Positions 55,750 to 64,000 of a stretch of 64,000 bases of DNA are shown one piece after another. The translations under genes and the position numbers were made by a program. Source of the stretch: Acidobacteriota bacterium (lineage in GTDB: Bacteria; Acidobacteriota; Terriglobia; Bryobacterales; Bryobacteraceae). Each line of letters begins with the position of its first letter. Within the stretch, counting starts at the first letter, position 1. Below the pieces are notes generated by a model, which saw nothing but the letters and a program-made list of their open reading frames with translations, was not told where the DNA came from and ran no database searches. Location of the stretch: positions 31,949 through 95,948 of the forward strand of contig JAFKEE010000021.1 in assembly GCA_017307505.1 (NCBI GenBank), written 5' to 3'.

Positions 55750-56709
55750 TTAGTCGGAAGCCAGACCTGTCACTTCCGCGATCGTGCCCGGCGCATTGCC
55801 TTCCAGCCGGTTGTTCACGAAGAGGAATGCCAGTTGCCGCTTGTTGCGGGCCCGTTCCAGGATCTCCTTCAATCCCTCCCGTGCCGGCGGATTCGGCTCC
55901 TGGATCTCCTTGTAAGGTTGGAACTTCTCCACGGCCTGCTCATACGCCCGCCCATGCCGCAGCAGCGCCCGGGCCACCACGAAATCCGCCGTAAAAGATC
56001 CTGGCTGGGCGAGCTGTTCCGGCAGTTCCGGCATGCGGGTCCAGGAGTTGAAGACGTGCGACACATTCCGCCGCCGAAGAGCCTGGAAATACCGTTCCTC
56101 GAAGAACTCTTTGTTCCTGATCTCGACGGAATAGCGCCATCCGGAAGGCAGCTGATCCAGGAATCCGCTCAGGTCGGCAACGAAAGGCTCTACGCCCTCG
56201 TAGTGCCGCTTGGGCAGGGTTCCAAACTCAAAAATCATCGCGCCGATGCGCTCCCTGTACGGTTCCAACGGCCGCAGGAAGGCACTCTGGAACAGCTCCG
56301 CATTCAAAAACGATTCGTTCAGCGATCCGCCCCGCGCCCCATACCGCAGGTGCGTGGGCCACTCCCTCACCGTAATCTCTTCCGGCACCTTAAAGGCGAA
56401 TTGCAGGCTGGCCGGGGCGGCGGCAAACAGCTTTTTCCAGTAATCAGGCGACGGGAACTGGTAGAACGAGAAGTCCCCGCAAACCGCCGGGAAAACCTCG
56501 GCGTACTCGGTCAGGCACTCACTCTCGAACTTCTTCTGGGAAAAACGGCCCCGCGTGAAATAGCGCTCCGGCGTATAGATCTGGCCCAGCCACCCGGGGT
56601 ACTTCCAGGAACTGGTGCCGAAGTACACACCCTCCGCCGCCAGGGCGCGCAAGCGGGCGGACAGCCGGTCGCGGAAGGCCGGCTCCGCCGGAAAGAGCGA
56701 GAGGTTCAC
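55750..56709 (-). CDS. DUF72-family protein
   Basis: The protein has 319 residues from a GTG at 56709 (GAGGG upstream). The DUF72 TIM-barrel motifs are present: YFGTSSWKYPGWLGQIY, FSFYQFPS, FKVPEEIT, FLRPLEPYRERIGAMIFEFG and SVEIRNKEF. The function of this family is unknown. The frame is open to 56973, but that part overlaps the divergent DUF1549 gene region and is not supported. Confidence 0.88.
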   Translation of the reverse strand: MNLSLFPAEPAFRDRLSARLRALAAEGVYFGTSSWKYPGWLGQIYTPERYFTRGRFSQKKFESECLTEYAEVFPAVCGDFSFYQFPSPDYWKKLFAAAPASLQFAFKVPEEITVREWPTHLRYGARGGSLNESFLNAELFQSAFLRPLEPYRERIGAMIFEFGTLPKRHYEGVEPFVADLSGFLDQLPSGWRYSVEIRNKEFFEERYFQALRRRNVSHVFNSWTRMPELPEQLAQPGSFTADFVVARALLRHGRAYEQAVEKFQPYKEIQEPNPPAREGLKEILERARNKRQLAFLFVNNRLEGNAPGTIAEVTGLASD

Positions 56710-56766
56710 TGTGAACAATCCCTCATTCGATATACTGTGGCAGAATTGCGATCGTCTGGGGGAAGT

Positions 56767-59700
56767 GTGTCTGGGCGCCTGTTTTGTCTGCTGCTGACGG
56801 CCGGTCTGCCTGCCTGGGGCGCGAACGTTTCCTTTAACCGGGACGTGCGGCCCATTCTGTCGGATCGCTGCTACACCTGTCATGGTCCCGATAGCGCCAG
56901 CCGCAAAAGCCAGCTGCGCCTGGACAAGGAAGACAGCGCCCGCACGGCCCTGACGCCCGGTGACCCCGCGCACAGCGAGATCTACCTTCGCGTCACTTCA
57001 CCAAACAAAGCCAAACGCATGCCCCCGGCCTACCTGGGCCATCAGCCGCTGTCCGCCCGCGAGGTCGAGATCCTGCGCCAATGGATTGAACAGGGCGCGA
57101 AGTTTCAGTCTCACTGGTCGCTGGTGCCGCCGGAAAAAGCGGCCACGCCCGCATTGAAACGGCAGGATTGGGCGCACAACGAAATCGACCGCTGGATCCT
57201 GGCCCGGCTGGAACACGAGAATCTGCAGCCTTCGCCCCAAGCCAACAAAGCGACCCTCCTGCGGCGGGTCTCCTTTGACCTCACCGGCCTGCCGCCCACA
57301 CCGCAGGAAGTGGACTCGTTCGTCAACGATTCGTCACCAAACGCCTACGAGAAGGTGGTCGACCGCCTGCTCGCCTCGCCCCGCTACGCCGAACGCATGG
57401 CAATCCGCTGGCTGGAGGCGGCTCGTTATGCCGACTCGAATGGTTACCAGTCCGACGGCCCCCGGGACATGTGGCGCTGGCGCGACTGGGTGATCGACGC
57501 CTTCCGGAACAACATGCCGTTCGACCGGTTCACGGTCGAGCAACTCGCCGGAGACCTCCTGCCCAACGCCACCATTTCTCAGCGCGTGGCCACGGCGTTT
57601 AACCGCAACCACAGCACCTCGGCCGAAGGCGGCATCGTCGATGAGGAGTTTCGCGTACAGTATGTGGCCGACCGGACGGAGACCACCTCCACCGTCTGGC
57701 TCGGGATGACCGTGGGCTGCGCCCGCTGCCACGACCACAAATACGACCCCATCCTCCAGAAGGACTACTACCAGCTCTTCGCGTACTTCAACAATGTGCC
57801 CGAGCGCGGCTTCGTGTACAACTTCGGCAACGAAGAGCCCTATATCAAGGCTCCGCTGCCTGAGCAGCAGGTGAAGCTCGACGACTTCGCCAGACGAATC
57901 GAAGCCGCTCGGGCCCGCGTCCAGTCGCTGGAACCAGCGGCCCGGGCCGCGCAGCAGAAATGGGAGCGGCAGACCGCCAAAGAAGAGGAAGAGTGGACGC
58001 CGACGTCCGGAATGACGCTGCGGGTGTTCGACGAAGAGCACTTCGATGGCAAGAAACAGACAGAGGTCAGCAACAAGGTGGCCGGTTTCAACTTCCACGA
58101 TCCGTACACCTTCGCAGCCTGGATCAAACCCGAATCGCCCGACGGTGCAGTCCTCTCGCGCGGCGAGGATTATCTGGAAGGCACCGGCCATTTCGTCCAT
58201 CTGATAGGCGGAAAACTACGCTTCCATGCCACCTTCCGCTGGACCGATCTGGCCATGCGGGTGGAGACCGTCGACCCGGTCCAACTAAACCAGTGGCAAC
58301 ACATCGCAGTCACCTACGACGGCAGCATGCATGCCTCACACGTCAAGATTTACGTGAACGGCATCCCCCAGAAGCTGAAGATCCTCTTCGACCAGCCCAT
58401 CTGGCCGCTGGAAACGAAACAGCCATTCCGCATCGGTGGTGGCGGTGGCTTGCGCTTTACAGGCTCGATCCGTGACGTCCGCGTCTACAATGTGGCGCTC
58501 AGCGAGGAGGAAGCAGCGGTCCTGCCGATGCCGGACTCGGTTTCCCTCATTGCGGCCAGGCCGGCCGGCAGCCGCACGAAAGCGCAGGAGGACAAACTGC
58601 ACTTTTGCTTCCTGGAACGCCACGCCCCGGCGGCCTTCACCGAGGCCCGGAAGGAACTGGCCGCCCTTGAATCCGAGCAGGCTCAGTACCTTGCCAAGGT
58701 GCCGACAGTGATGGTGATGAAGGAGCGCGAGACACCGCGCGAATCATTCCTGCTGAAACGCGGCGCCTACGATGCCCATGGAGAGACCGTCACACCGGAC
58801 GTGCCAGGCGTCCTCCCACGGCTGAAGCCGGAGTGGCCAAAGAACCGGCTCGGTCTGGCCAGATGGCTGGTGGACCGCGGCAACCCGCTCACGGCGCGTG
58901 TCACCGTGAATCGCTACTGGCAGATGCTGTTTGGCACCGGCCTGGTGAAAACAGTGGAGGACTTCGGCTCCCAGGGCGAATGGCCCATGCACCCTGAACT
59001 GCTCGACTGGCTGGCGGTCGAGTTCATGGATAGCGGCTGGGATGTGAAACACATCCTCAAGACGATGGTGATGAGTGCCGCCTATCAACAGGATTCCAAG
59101 GTGACCCCGGCGTTGCAGCAGCGGGATCCGGAAAACCGTTTGCTGGCACGGGGTCCTCGATTCCGTCTGGCGCCCGAGATGATCCGGGACCAGGCCCTGG
59201 CAGCATCTGGCCTCCTGGTGGAGAAGGTCGGCGGCCCGTCCGTAAAACCGTACCAACCCGAAGGGTTATGGCAGGAATTGCAGGGCGGCAGTGGCTACAA
59301 AGCCGATGAAGGCGAGGGCCTATGGCGGCGCAGCCTGTACACCTACTGGCGCAGAACGGTGCCCGCCCCGAACATGATCACCTTCGATTCCCCGACGCGC
59401 GAAACCTGCGTGGTGCGCGAGACCCGCACGAACACGCCCTTGCAGGCATTGGACTTAATGAACGACGTGCTCTACCTGGAAGCCTCCCGCAAGTTGGCGG
59501 AGCGAGTGCTCCACGATACAGCCGAGCCGAAAGCCCGCCTCGACGAGGCGTTCCGCCTGGTGCTGGGGCGCCGCCCGAAAGCCCAGGAAGACGCGTTCCT
59601 CAGTTCCGCGCTGCAGCGGTTTTCGACCTACTACTCGGCCCACCCCGGCGAGGCCGAAAAGTACCTCCAGCAGGGCAAAGCGCCTGTCGACAAAGCGTTA

Positions 59701-59778
59701 CCGAAGGAAACCCTGGCCGCCTACACGGCCGTGGCCAGCCTGCTGTTCAATCTGGACGAGGCAATTACGAAGGAGTAA
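56767..59778 (+). CDS. Planctomycete-type cytochrome/DUF1549-LamG-DUF1553 protein
   Basis: The protein has about 1003 residues: a signal-like start, a PSCyt1 domain with one haem motif CYTCHG, then DUF1549 (about 120-330), a LamG/concanavalin-type domain (about 420-590: [32 protein letters not shown]) and DUF1553 (about 680-990). A CARCHDH segment inside DUF1549 may bind a second haem or metal. Role unknown; these proteins go with DUF1501 partners and are linked to sugar/sulfate polymer use by genomic context. The start is uncertain: GTG 56767 (GGGGGAAG close by) or TTG 56746, 9 bases after TATACT. The next gene starts 7 bases later. Confidence 0.88.
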   Translation: MSGRLFCLLLTAGLPAWGANVSFNRDVRPILSDRCYTCHGPDSASRKSQLRLDKEDSARTALTPGDPAHSEIYLRVTSPNKAKRMPPAYLGHQPLSAREVEILRQWIEQGAKFQSHWSLVPPEKAATPALKRQDWAHNEIDRWILARLEHENLQPSPQANKATLLRRVSFDLTGLPPTPQEVDSFVNDSSPNAYEKVVDRLLASPRYAERMAIRWLEAARYADSNGYQSDGPRDMWRWRDWVIDAFRNNMPFDRFTVEQLAGDLLPNATISQRVATAFNRNHSTSAEGGIVDEEFRVQYVADRTETTSTVWLGMTVGCARCHDHKYDPILQKDYYQLFAYFNNVPERGFVYNFGNEEPYIKAPLPEQQVKLDDFARRIEAARARVQSLEPAARAAQQKWERQTAKEEEEWTPTSGMTLRVFDEEHFDGKKQTEVSNKVAGFNFHDPYTFAAWIKPESPDGAVLSRGEDYLEGTGHFVHLIGGKLRFHATFRWTDLAMRVETVDPVQLNQWQHIAVTYDGSMHASHVKIYVNGIPQKLKILFDQPIWPLETKQPFRIGGGGGLRFTGSIRDVRVYNVALSEEEAAVLPMPDSVSLIAARPAGSRTKAQEDKLHFCFLERHAPAAFTEARKELAALESEQAQYLAKVPTVMVMKERETPRESFLLKRGAYDAHGETVTPDVPGVLPRLKPEWPKNRLGLARWLVDRGNPLTARVTVNRYWQMLFGTGLVKTVEDFGSQGEWPMHPELLDWLAVEFMDSGWDVKHILKTMVMSAAYQQDSKVTPALQQRDPENRLLARGPRFRLAPEMIRDQALAASGLLVEKVGGPSVKPYQPEGLWQELQGGSGYKADEGEGLWRRSLYTYWRRTVPAPNMITFDSPTRETCVVRETRTNTPLQALDLMNDVLYLEASRKLAERVLHDTAEPKARLDEAFRLVLGRRPKAQEDAFLSSALQRFSTYYSAHPGEAEKYLQQGKAPVDKALPKETLAAYTAVASLLFNLDEAITKE

Positions 59779-59785
59779 TCGGACG

Positions 59786-61177
59786 ATGACCCGACGCCAA
59801 TTGCTACAACGGATTCCGGGCGCGCTTGGTACCGCGGCTTTATCCCACCTCCTGAAAGCCGAAGGACTTGCGGGCCTCCCTCACCACAAACCCACGGCCA
59901 AGCGAGTCATCTACCTGTTCCAGAGCGGCGGTCCGTCGCAGATGGAAACGTTCGATTACAAGCCGCGCCTGGTGGAGTTTCAGAACAAGGACCTGCCGGA
60001 GTCGGTGCGCCAGGGCCAGCGGCTGACGACGATGTCCGCCTCGCAGTCCAGTTTCCCCATCGTGCCCTCGAAATTCTCCTTCGCAAAGTACGGCCAATCC
60101 GGAGCGCTGGTCAGTGAACTGCTGCCTAAAACTGCGGCCATCGCCGACAAGCTCACCTTCGTGAAGTCAATGTTCACCGAACAGATCAACCATGATCCGG
60201 CGGTGACCTACTTCCAAACCGGGTTCCAGATCGCGGGCCGACCCAGCATGGGCTCGTGGGTCTCCTACGGACTGGGGGCAGAGACAAAAGACTTACCAGC
60301 CTTTGTCGTCATGATCTCGCCGGGCTCGAACGGCTCGGGTCAACCGCTCTACGACAGGCTCTGGGGCAGCGGCTTCCTGCCCACCCGTTACCAGGGGGTC
60401 AAGTTTCGCTCGGTAGGCGATCCCGTTCTATACCTGACCAGTCCTGACGGCTTCCCCGAGGAGAACCGCCGCACTTACCTGGACACCCTCAACGGCCTGA
60501 ACCGGCTGAAGTTGGAAGAGACTGGCGATCCCGAGATCTCTACCCGCATCGCGCAATACGAAATGGCTTTCCGGATGCAGACTTCCGTGCCGGAACTCAC
60601 CGACCTCTCCAAGGAGTCGGCCAGCGTCCTGGACAGCTATGGCCCGGACGCCCGCAAGCCCGGCACCTTCGCCTACAACTGCCTGATGGCCCGCCGGTTG
60701 GCCGAGCGCGGCGTGCGCTTCATCCAGCTTTACCATCGGGATTGGGACCATCACGGCGGCCTGCCGGCCGGCATGCCCAAGATGTGCAACCAGACCGATC
60801 AGCCCTCGTCCGCCCTGATCCGGGATCTGGAGCAGCGTGGCATGCTGGACGACACGCTGGTGATCTGGGGCGGCGAGTTCGGCCGCACCGTCTACTGCCA
60901 GGGCCGTCTGACCAAGGACGACTACGGCCGGGATCACCACCCGCGCTGCTTCACCGTCTGGCTGGCGGGCGGCGGCATCAAGCCGGGCATCACCTGGGGC
61001 GCGACGGACGATTACGGTTACAACATCATCGAGAACCCGGTGCACGTTCACGACCTGCAGGCGACGATCCTGCACTGCCTGGGGATCGATCACAAGCGGT
61101 TGACCTACCAGTTCCAGGGCCGCCATTTCCGGCTGACGGACGTCAGCGGCACGGTTGTGAAGGACATTCTCGTTTAA
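59786..61177 (+). CDS. DUF1501-family protein
   Basis: The protein has 463 residues with a Tat-like start ([19 protein letters not shown]). The body has the alkaline-phosphatase-like DUF1501 pattern: [43 protein letters not shown] and [22 protein letters not shown] precedes the ATG by 10 bases. It forms an operon with the DUF1549/DUF1553 gene 7 bases upstream, the standard pair. It may act in sulfate/phosphate ester or glycan metabolism, but activity is unproven. Confidence 0.93.
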   Translation: MTRRQLLQRIPGALGTAALSHLLKAEGLAGLPHHKPTAKRVIYLFQSGGPSQMETFDYKPRLVEFQNKDLPESVRQGQRLTTMSASQSSFPIVPSKFSFAKYGQSGALVSELLPKTAAIADKLTFVKSMFTEQINHDPAVTYFQTGFQIAGRPSMGSWVSYGLGAETKDLPAFVVMISPGSNGSGQPLYDRLWGSGFLPTRYQGVKFRSVGDPVLYLTSPDGFPEENRRTYLDTLNGLNRLKLEETGDPEISTRIAQYEMAFRMQTSVPELTDLSKESASVLDSYGPDARKPGTFAYNCLMARRLAERGVRFIQLYHRDWDHHGGLPAGMPKMCNQTDQPSSALIRDLEQRGMLDDTLVIWGGEFGRTVYCQGRLTKDDYGRDHHPRCFTVWLAGGGIKPGITWGATDDYGYNIIENPVHVHDLQATILHCLGIDHKRLTYQFQGRHFRLTDVSGTVVKDILV

Positions 61178-61251
61178 CTGGACCGCGGCAATGGCCGGTA
61201 CAGGGTACTGCTAGAATTGTCCGGTAACTCTCTTCAGGAGAGCGTAGCCGG

Positions 61252-62571
61252 ATGGCAGGCGAGACACCACTGCACCTTCGTGAACTGGGCCCGGACCCGG
61301 AAACCCAGCGGCAATTGATCGCCCGCATCCTGGCCAGCAAACCTTTCAAGCGTTCCCAGCGCCAGCGCGAGCTTCTGGAATTCCTTTGCCGTCAGTCGAT
61401 TGGCGGCGAACCCCGGGATGTGCACGAGCAGGATATCGGAGTCGCGGTCTTCCGCCGGCGGGCTGACTACGACACCAGCCAGGACAATATCGTCCGGGTT
61501 CACGTCTCCGAACTGCGGAAGAAACTCGAGGAATACTTCCGGCAGGACGGCGCCGGCGAACCCTGGGTACTCGAGATCCCCCGCGGCAACTATGCGCCCG
61601 TGATCACACCGCGCCTTGCCCCAGCTGCTGAGGCGACGGCTGCCGTTGAATCCGTTCCCGAGGTTGCCGTTTCCAGTCCGCGACCGGTGGCCGCCCGGAT
61701 TGCCCTCGTCCTGCTGTCCGTCGCCTGCGCCGGGCTGTTGGTCTGGAATCTGCAATTGCGTCAGCAGTCCAAGGCAACCGGCCCCGGACTCAATCCGCTG
61801 TGGCAGCAGATGTTTGCAGCCAACCGGGAAACTGACATTGTGGTGGCCGATTCCTGCCTGAGCTTTTACACGGACTTGGTGAAGCATCCGGTCGCCTTGC
61901 AGGACTACCTGAGCCGGAAATACCTGCTGGATGACCTCTCGAAAGAACGCGACCCCGAACGGCGCAAGTCGCTGGAGATGCTCATGGGGCGGCGATACAC
62001 CAGTTATGCCGATGTGCAGGCCGTCCAGTCCATCGCCCAACTGGCCGCCACTCACGGCAGCAGCGTGAATGTCCACTTCGCCAGGGACTATCCCACCCGG
62101 CGGCTGCAGACCTCCAATCTGATTCTGGTCGGCAGCAAGCGGGCCAACCTGTGGGCGGAACTGTTCGACGATCAACTCAATTTCCAGGTGGAGTACGACA
62201 AGGAAACGGGCGGTAACGTGGTCGTTAACAGAAAGCCGCAGGCTGGTGAACAGCCCGTCTACTCCATCCTGACCAGGGATGCGGACATTCGAGACTCCCT
62301 GGCCGTCATCGCCTTTGTCCCCAATCTTCAGCACACCGGCGAAGTGTTGCTTCTGGCCGGTACCGGCATGTCGGGTACCGAGGCCGCGGTCGGCGCCGTC
62401 GTTTCGGCAGAGGGGTTTGCGCGGCTGGTGGCTACGTTGCCCGCAGCCGGACCGGGCCGCGTGCCTCATTTCGAGGCACTCATCCGATCCCACGCAGTAG
62501 GTGGTGCGGCGCAGACCTTCGAGGTCTTAGCTGCCCGCCTGGTCCAACCCGCCGCCAAACCTCGCAATTGA
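61252..62571 (+). CDS. Membrane-anchored winged-helix regulator (ToxR-like layout)
   Basis: The protein has 439 residues. The N-terminal winged helix (about 25-120: RSQRQRELLEFLCRQS, YDTSQDNIVRVHVSELRKKLEEYF, LEIPRGNYAPVI) resembles the OmpR/PhoB output domain, without a receiver. One membrane helix (about 145-165, ARIALVLLSVACAGLLVW) leads to a periplasmic domain of about 270 residues with no family that I recognise. A TAGAAT box near 61215 and AGGAG upstream fit its start. It lies directly before the TonB receptor at 62770, with repeat boxes between, so it probably controls that receptor. Confidence 0.82.
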   Translation: MAGETPLHLRELGPDPETQRQLIARILASKPFKRSQRQRELLEFLCRQSIGGEPRDVHEQDIGVAVFRRRADYDTSQDNIVRVHVSELRKKLEEYFRQDGAGEPWVLEIPRGNYAPVITPRLAPAAEATAAVESVPEVAVSSPRPVAARIALVLLSVACAGLLVWNLQLRQQSKATGPGLNPLWQQMFAANRETDIVVADSCLSFYTDLVKHPVALQDYLSRKYLLDDLSKERDPERRKSLEMLMGRRYTSYADVQAVQSIAQLAATHGSSVNVHFARDYPTRRLQTSNLILVGSKRANLWAELFDDQLNFQVEYDKETGGNVVVNRKPQAGEQPVYSILTRDADIRDSLAVIAFVPNLQHTGEVLLLAGTGMSGTEAAVGAVVSAEGFARLVATLPAAGPGRVPHFEALIRSHAVGGAAQTFEVLAARLVQPAAKPRN

Positions 62572-62621
62572 CTGTAAACACGCCTGTTGCCCGCCGGGCT
62601 TACAGTAAACCTAACAGTAAA
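62571..62621 (+). promoter_or_regulatory. ACAGTAAA boxes upstream of the TonB receptor
   Basis: ACAGTAAA occurs at 62602-62609 and 62614-62621 (12-base step), and a related CTGTAAAC lies at 62572-62579. Such tandem boxes would suit a winged-helix regulator like the one encoded just upstream. Binding is inference. Confidence 0.45.
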
Positions 62622-62769
62622 TTCACTTGAGCCGGCGGGCGGGATCGATCAGACTCAATCCCATTGGGATGCTGGGGCCTCTTGAGAAACCAGGCGGTTG
62701 CCGTTCGCACTGGAAACTCGTCCTCACTCCGTCGCCACGTCTCTGACGACACAACACAAGGTGGGTGTT

Positions 62770-64000
62770 ATGACTGCTCAATCGCTGAAACTGACCCGCG
62801 GCCGCGCCGTTAACCGTGCCGCCCTCTTCCTGCTCGCTGTCATCCTCTTCGGTGGATTCACAGTGCCCGCCACGGCACAGCAGGTGACGGCCACGGTAGT
62901 GGGAACGGTCACCGATGCAACCGGCGCGATTGTCCCGGGCGCCACCATCACAGCAACCAGCCTTTCCACGAACTCGGTTCGCGAAGCAACCTCGGACGCC
63001 TCCGGTTCCTATACGCTGCCGTTTCTGCAGGCAGGTGATTACTCGGTGAACGTGTCCGCCAAAGGTTTCCAGGGCCAGAAGGTCAGTCAGATCACGTTGC
63101 AGGTGCAGCAGACGGCTCGTGTCGACTTCACCCTGAAGGTCGGCGACGTCGCCGAGACGATCAATGTGGAAGCTTCGGCAGCCTCCTTGCAAACGGAAAA
63201 CTCCACCGTCGGCACGGTGATTGACTCCGGAAAGATCGTGGAGTTGCCGCTGAACGGGCGCAACTTCGTGCAACTCGCCCAACTGATCCCGGGCGTCCAG
63301 GCCGGAACGCCGGGTTCGATCACCGTACGGCGCGGACGAGGTTCCATCGGAGCCCAGGATTCGCCCTTCGGTTCGACTGGCATGTCCGCCAACGGCAGCC
63401 GTGACACGGCAAACCGGTATTTCCTGGATGGCGTCGAGTTCATGGACTACGACGCAATGACTTACTCCTTCAGCCCTTCAGTGGACGCGCTGGCCGAGTT
63501 CAAAGTGGAGACCAGTACCTATTCGGCGGAGGCCGGCGGCGCACCCGGCGGCCAGGTGAGCATCGTCACCAAACGCGGCGGAAACGCCTTTAAAGGCACA
63601 TTGTGGGAGTTCAATCGCAATGACGCGCTCACGCAGTCGTATGACGCCATCGCCGGAGTCAGTGCGACGCCCGCGCGATTGAATCGCAATCAGTACGGCG
63701 GCAACATCGGCGGCCCCATCTGGATTCCCAAGGTTTACAAAGGCAAGGATAAGACCTTCTTCTTTTTCAACTGGGAAGCCGGCAAACTGGCACAGGGCGC
63801 GGCCGCGGCCTACCGAATCGTCCCCACCAACGCCCAGCGTGGCGGCGACCTGAGCGGGCTGGTGAATGCACGCACCGGAGCCCCCATCGTCCTGAACGAT
63901 CCGCTAGGGGTTGGCATCGTCAACAATCAGATTCCGAAGTCGGCCTTGAGTCCGCAGGCGCAGGCCTTCCTGGCCTTCCAGCCAACGCCAAACACGCAGA
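62770..64000 (+). CDS. TonB-dependent receptor with carboxypeptidase-regulatory domain (cut by window edge)
   Basis: At least 410 codons run from the ATG at 62770 (AAGGTGG 5 bases upstream) to the right edge. A signal peptide (AALFLLAVILFGGFTVPATA) is followed by the carboxypeptidase-regulatory-like domain (VVGTVTDATGAIVPGA), then the plug (LPLNGRNFVQLAQLIPGV, NRYFLDGVEFMD, GGQVSIVTKRGGN) and the start of the barrel (RNQYGGNIGGPI). It belongs to the same family as the receptor at 6270. The start follows 198 bases of leader, which holds the ACAGTAAA boxes, and comes after the winged-helix regulator gene. Confidence 0.92.
   Translation, partial: MTAQSLKLTRGRAVNRAALFLLAVILFGGFTVPATAQQVTATVVGTVTDATGAIVPGATITATSLSTNSVREATSDASGSYTLPFLQAGDYSVNVSAKGFQGQKVSQITLQVQQTARVDFTLKVGDVAETINVEASAASLQTENSTVGTVIDSGKIVELPLNGRNFVQLAQLIPGVQAGTPGSITVRRGRGSIGAQDSPFGSTGMSANGSRDTANRYFLDGVEFMDYDAMTYSFSPSVDALAEFKVETSTYSAEAGGAPGGQVSIVTKRGGNAFKGTLWEFNRNDALTQSYDAIAGVSATPARLNRNQYGGNIGGPIWIPKVYKGKDKTFFFFNWEAGKLAQGAAAAYRIVPTNAQRGGDLSGLVNARTGAPIVLNDPLGVGIVNNQIPKSALSPQAQAFLAFQPTPNTQ

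Overview
The window looks like chromosomal DNA of a GC-rich acidobacterium, most likely of the Solibacter/Paludibaculum (Bryobacterales) type. The reasons are two large outer-membrane receptors with an N-terminal carboxypeptidase-regulatory domain, a PadR regulator paired with an 869-residue MacB/FtsX permease of the acidobacterial duplicated-permease kind, a planctomycete-style DUF1549/DUF1553 plus DUF1501 pair, VWFA-related secreted proteins and many sigma54/two-component regulators. The genus is an inference from gene content. I see no transposase, integrase, phage block, CRISPR array, rRNA or tRNA.

Layout. 1-6213: a respiratory locus (NapC-type cytochrome cut by the left edge, a nine-haem cytochrome c/b fusion, a small membrane protein and a degenerate receiver). 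It is divergent from a PAS sigma54 activator, with a good -24/-12 promoter and repeated boxes between them; a nucleoside hydrolase and a DUF5829 protein follow. 6270-16630: a TonB receptor, a TadZ/CpaE-like ATPase, an MFS-queC-queE operon with stop/start overlaps, a GT-C-like membrane protein, an orphan beta-helix spike protein, a GlcG/HbpS protein and an alkyltransferase-like protein. 16656-21962: the ilvB-ilvN-ilvC-cimA operon (minus strand), which starts with a 37-residue Val/Ile/Leu-rich leader peptide and an attenuator hairpin. 22111-29975: ADOP permease with PadR and its long palindromic operator, a 1195-residue membrane protein of unknown function, and a membrane protein/winged-helix pair. 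30067-34725: B12-binding radical SAM protein, TrpB2 and a sulfatase. 34722-38255: a coupled operon of c-haem sensor kinase, archaemetzincin protease and NtrC-type regulator. 38339-43693: amidohydrolase, VWA protein and an OmpR-type two-component system. 44094-55582: a subtilase, a membrane protein, an SDR/ABC ATPase/ABC-permease-CPBP operon, and a 1529-residue subtilase with nine tandem repeats. 55750-64000: DUF72, DUF1549-LamG-DUF1553, DUF1501, a membrane-anchored winged-helix regulator, and a second TonB receptor cut by the right edge.

How the parts fit. The ilv genes give the common branched-chain amino acid steps, with citramalate synthase feeding isoleucine. The leader peptide, a possible antiterminator and the terminator are arranged as in classical ribosome-dependent attenuation. 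The cytochrome operon, the sigma54 activator with a Cys-rich PAS domain, and the c-haem sensor kinase suggest redox-responsive respiration. The large receptors, sulfatase, amidohydrolase and secreted proteases fit a scavenger of complex organic matter.

The most notable points are the attenuator before ilvB, the haem sensor kinase/archaemetzincin/NtrC operon, the sigma54 promoter with its spaced boxes, and the unassigned 1195-residue protein. Many genes have long antisense open frames caused by high GC; these are left out.
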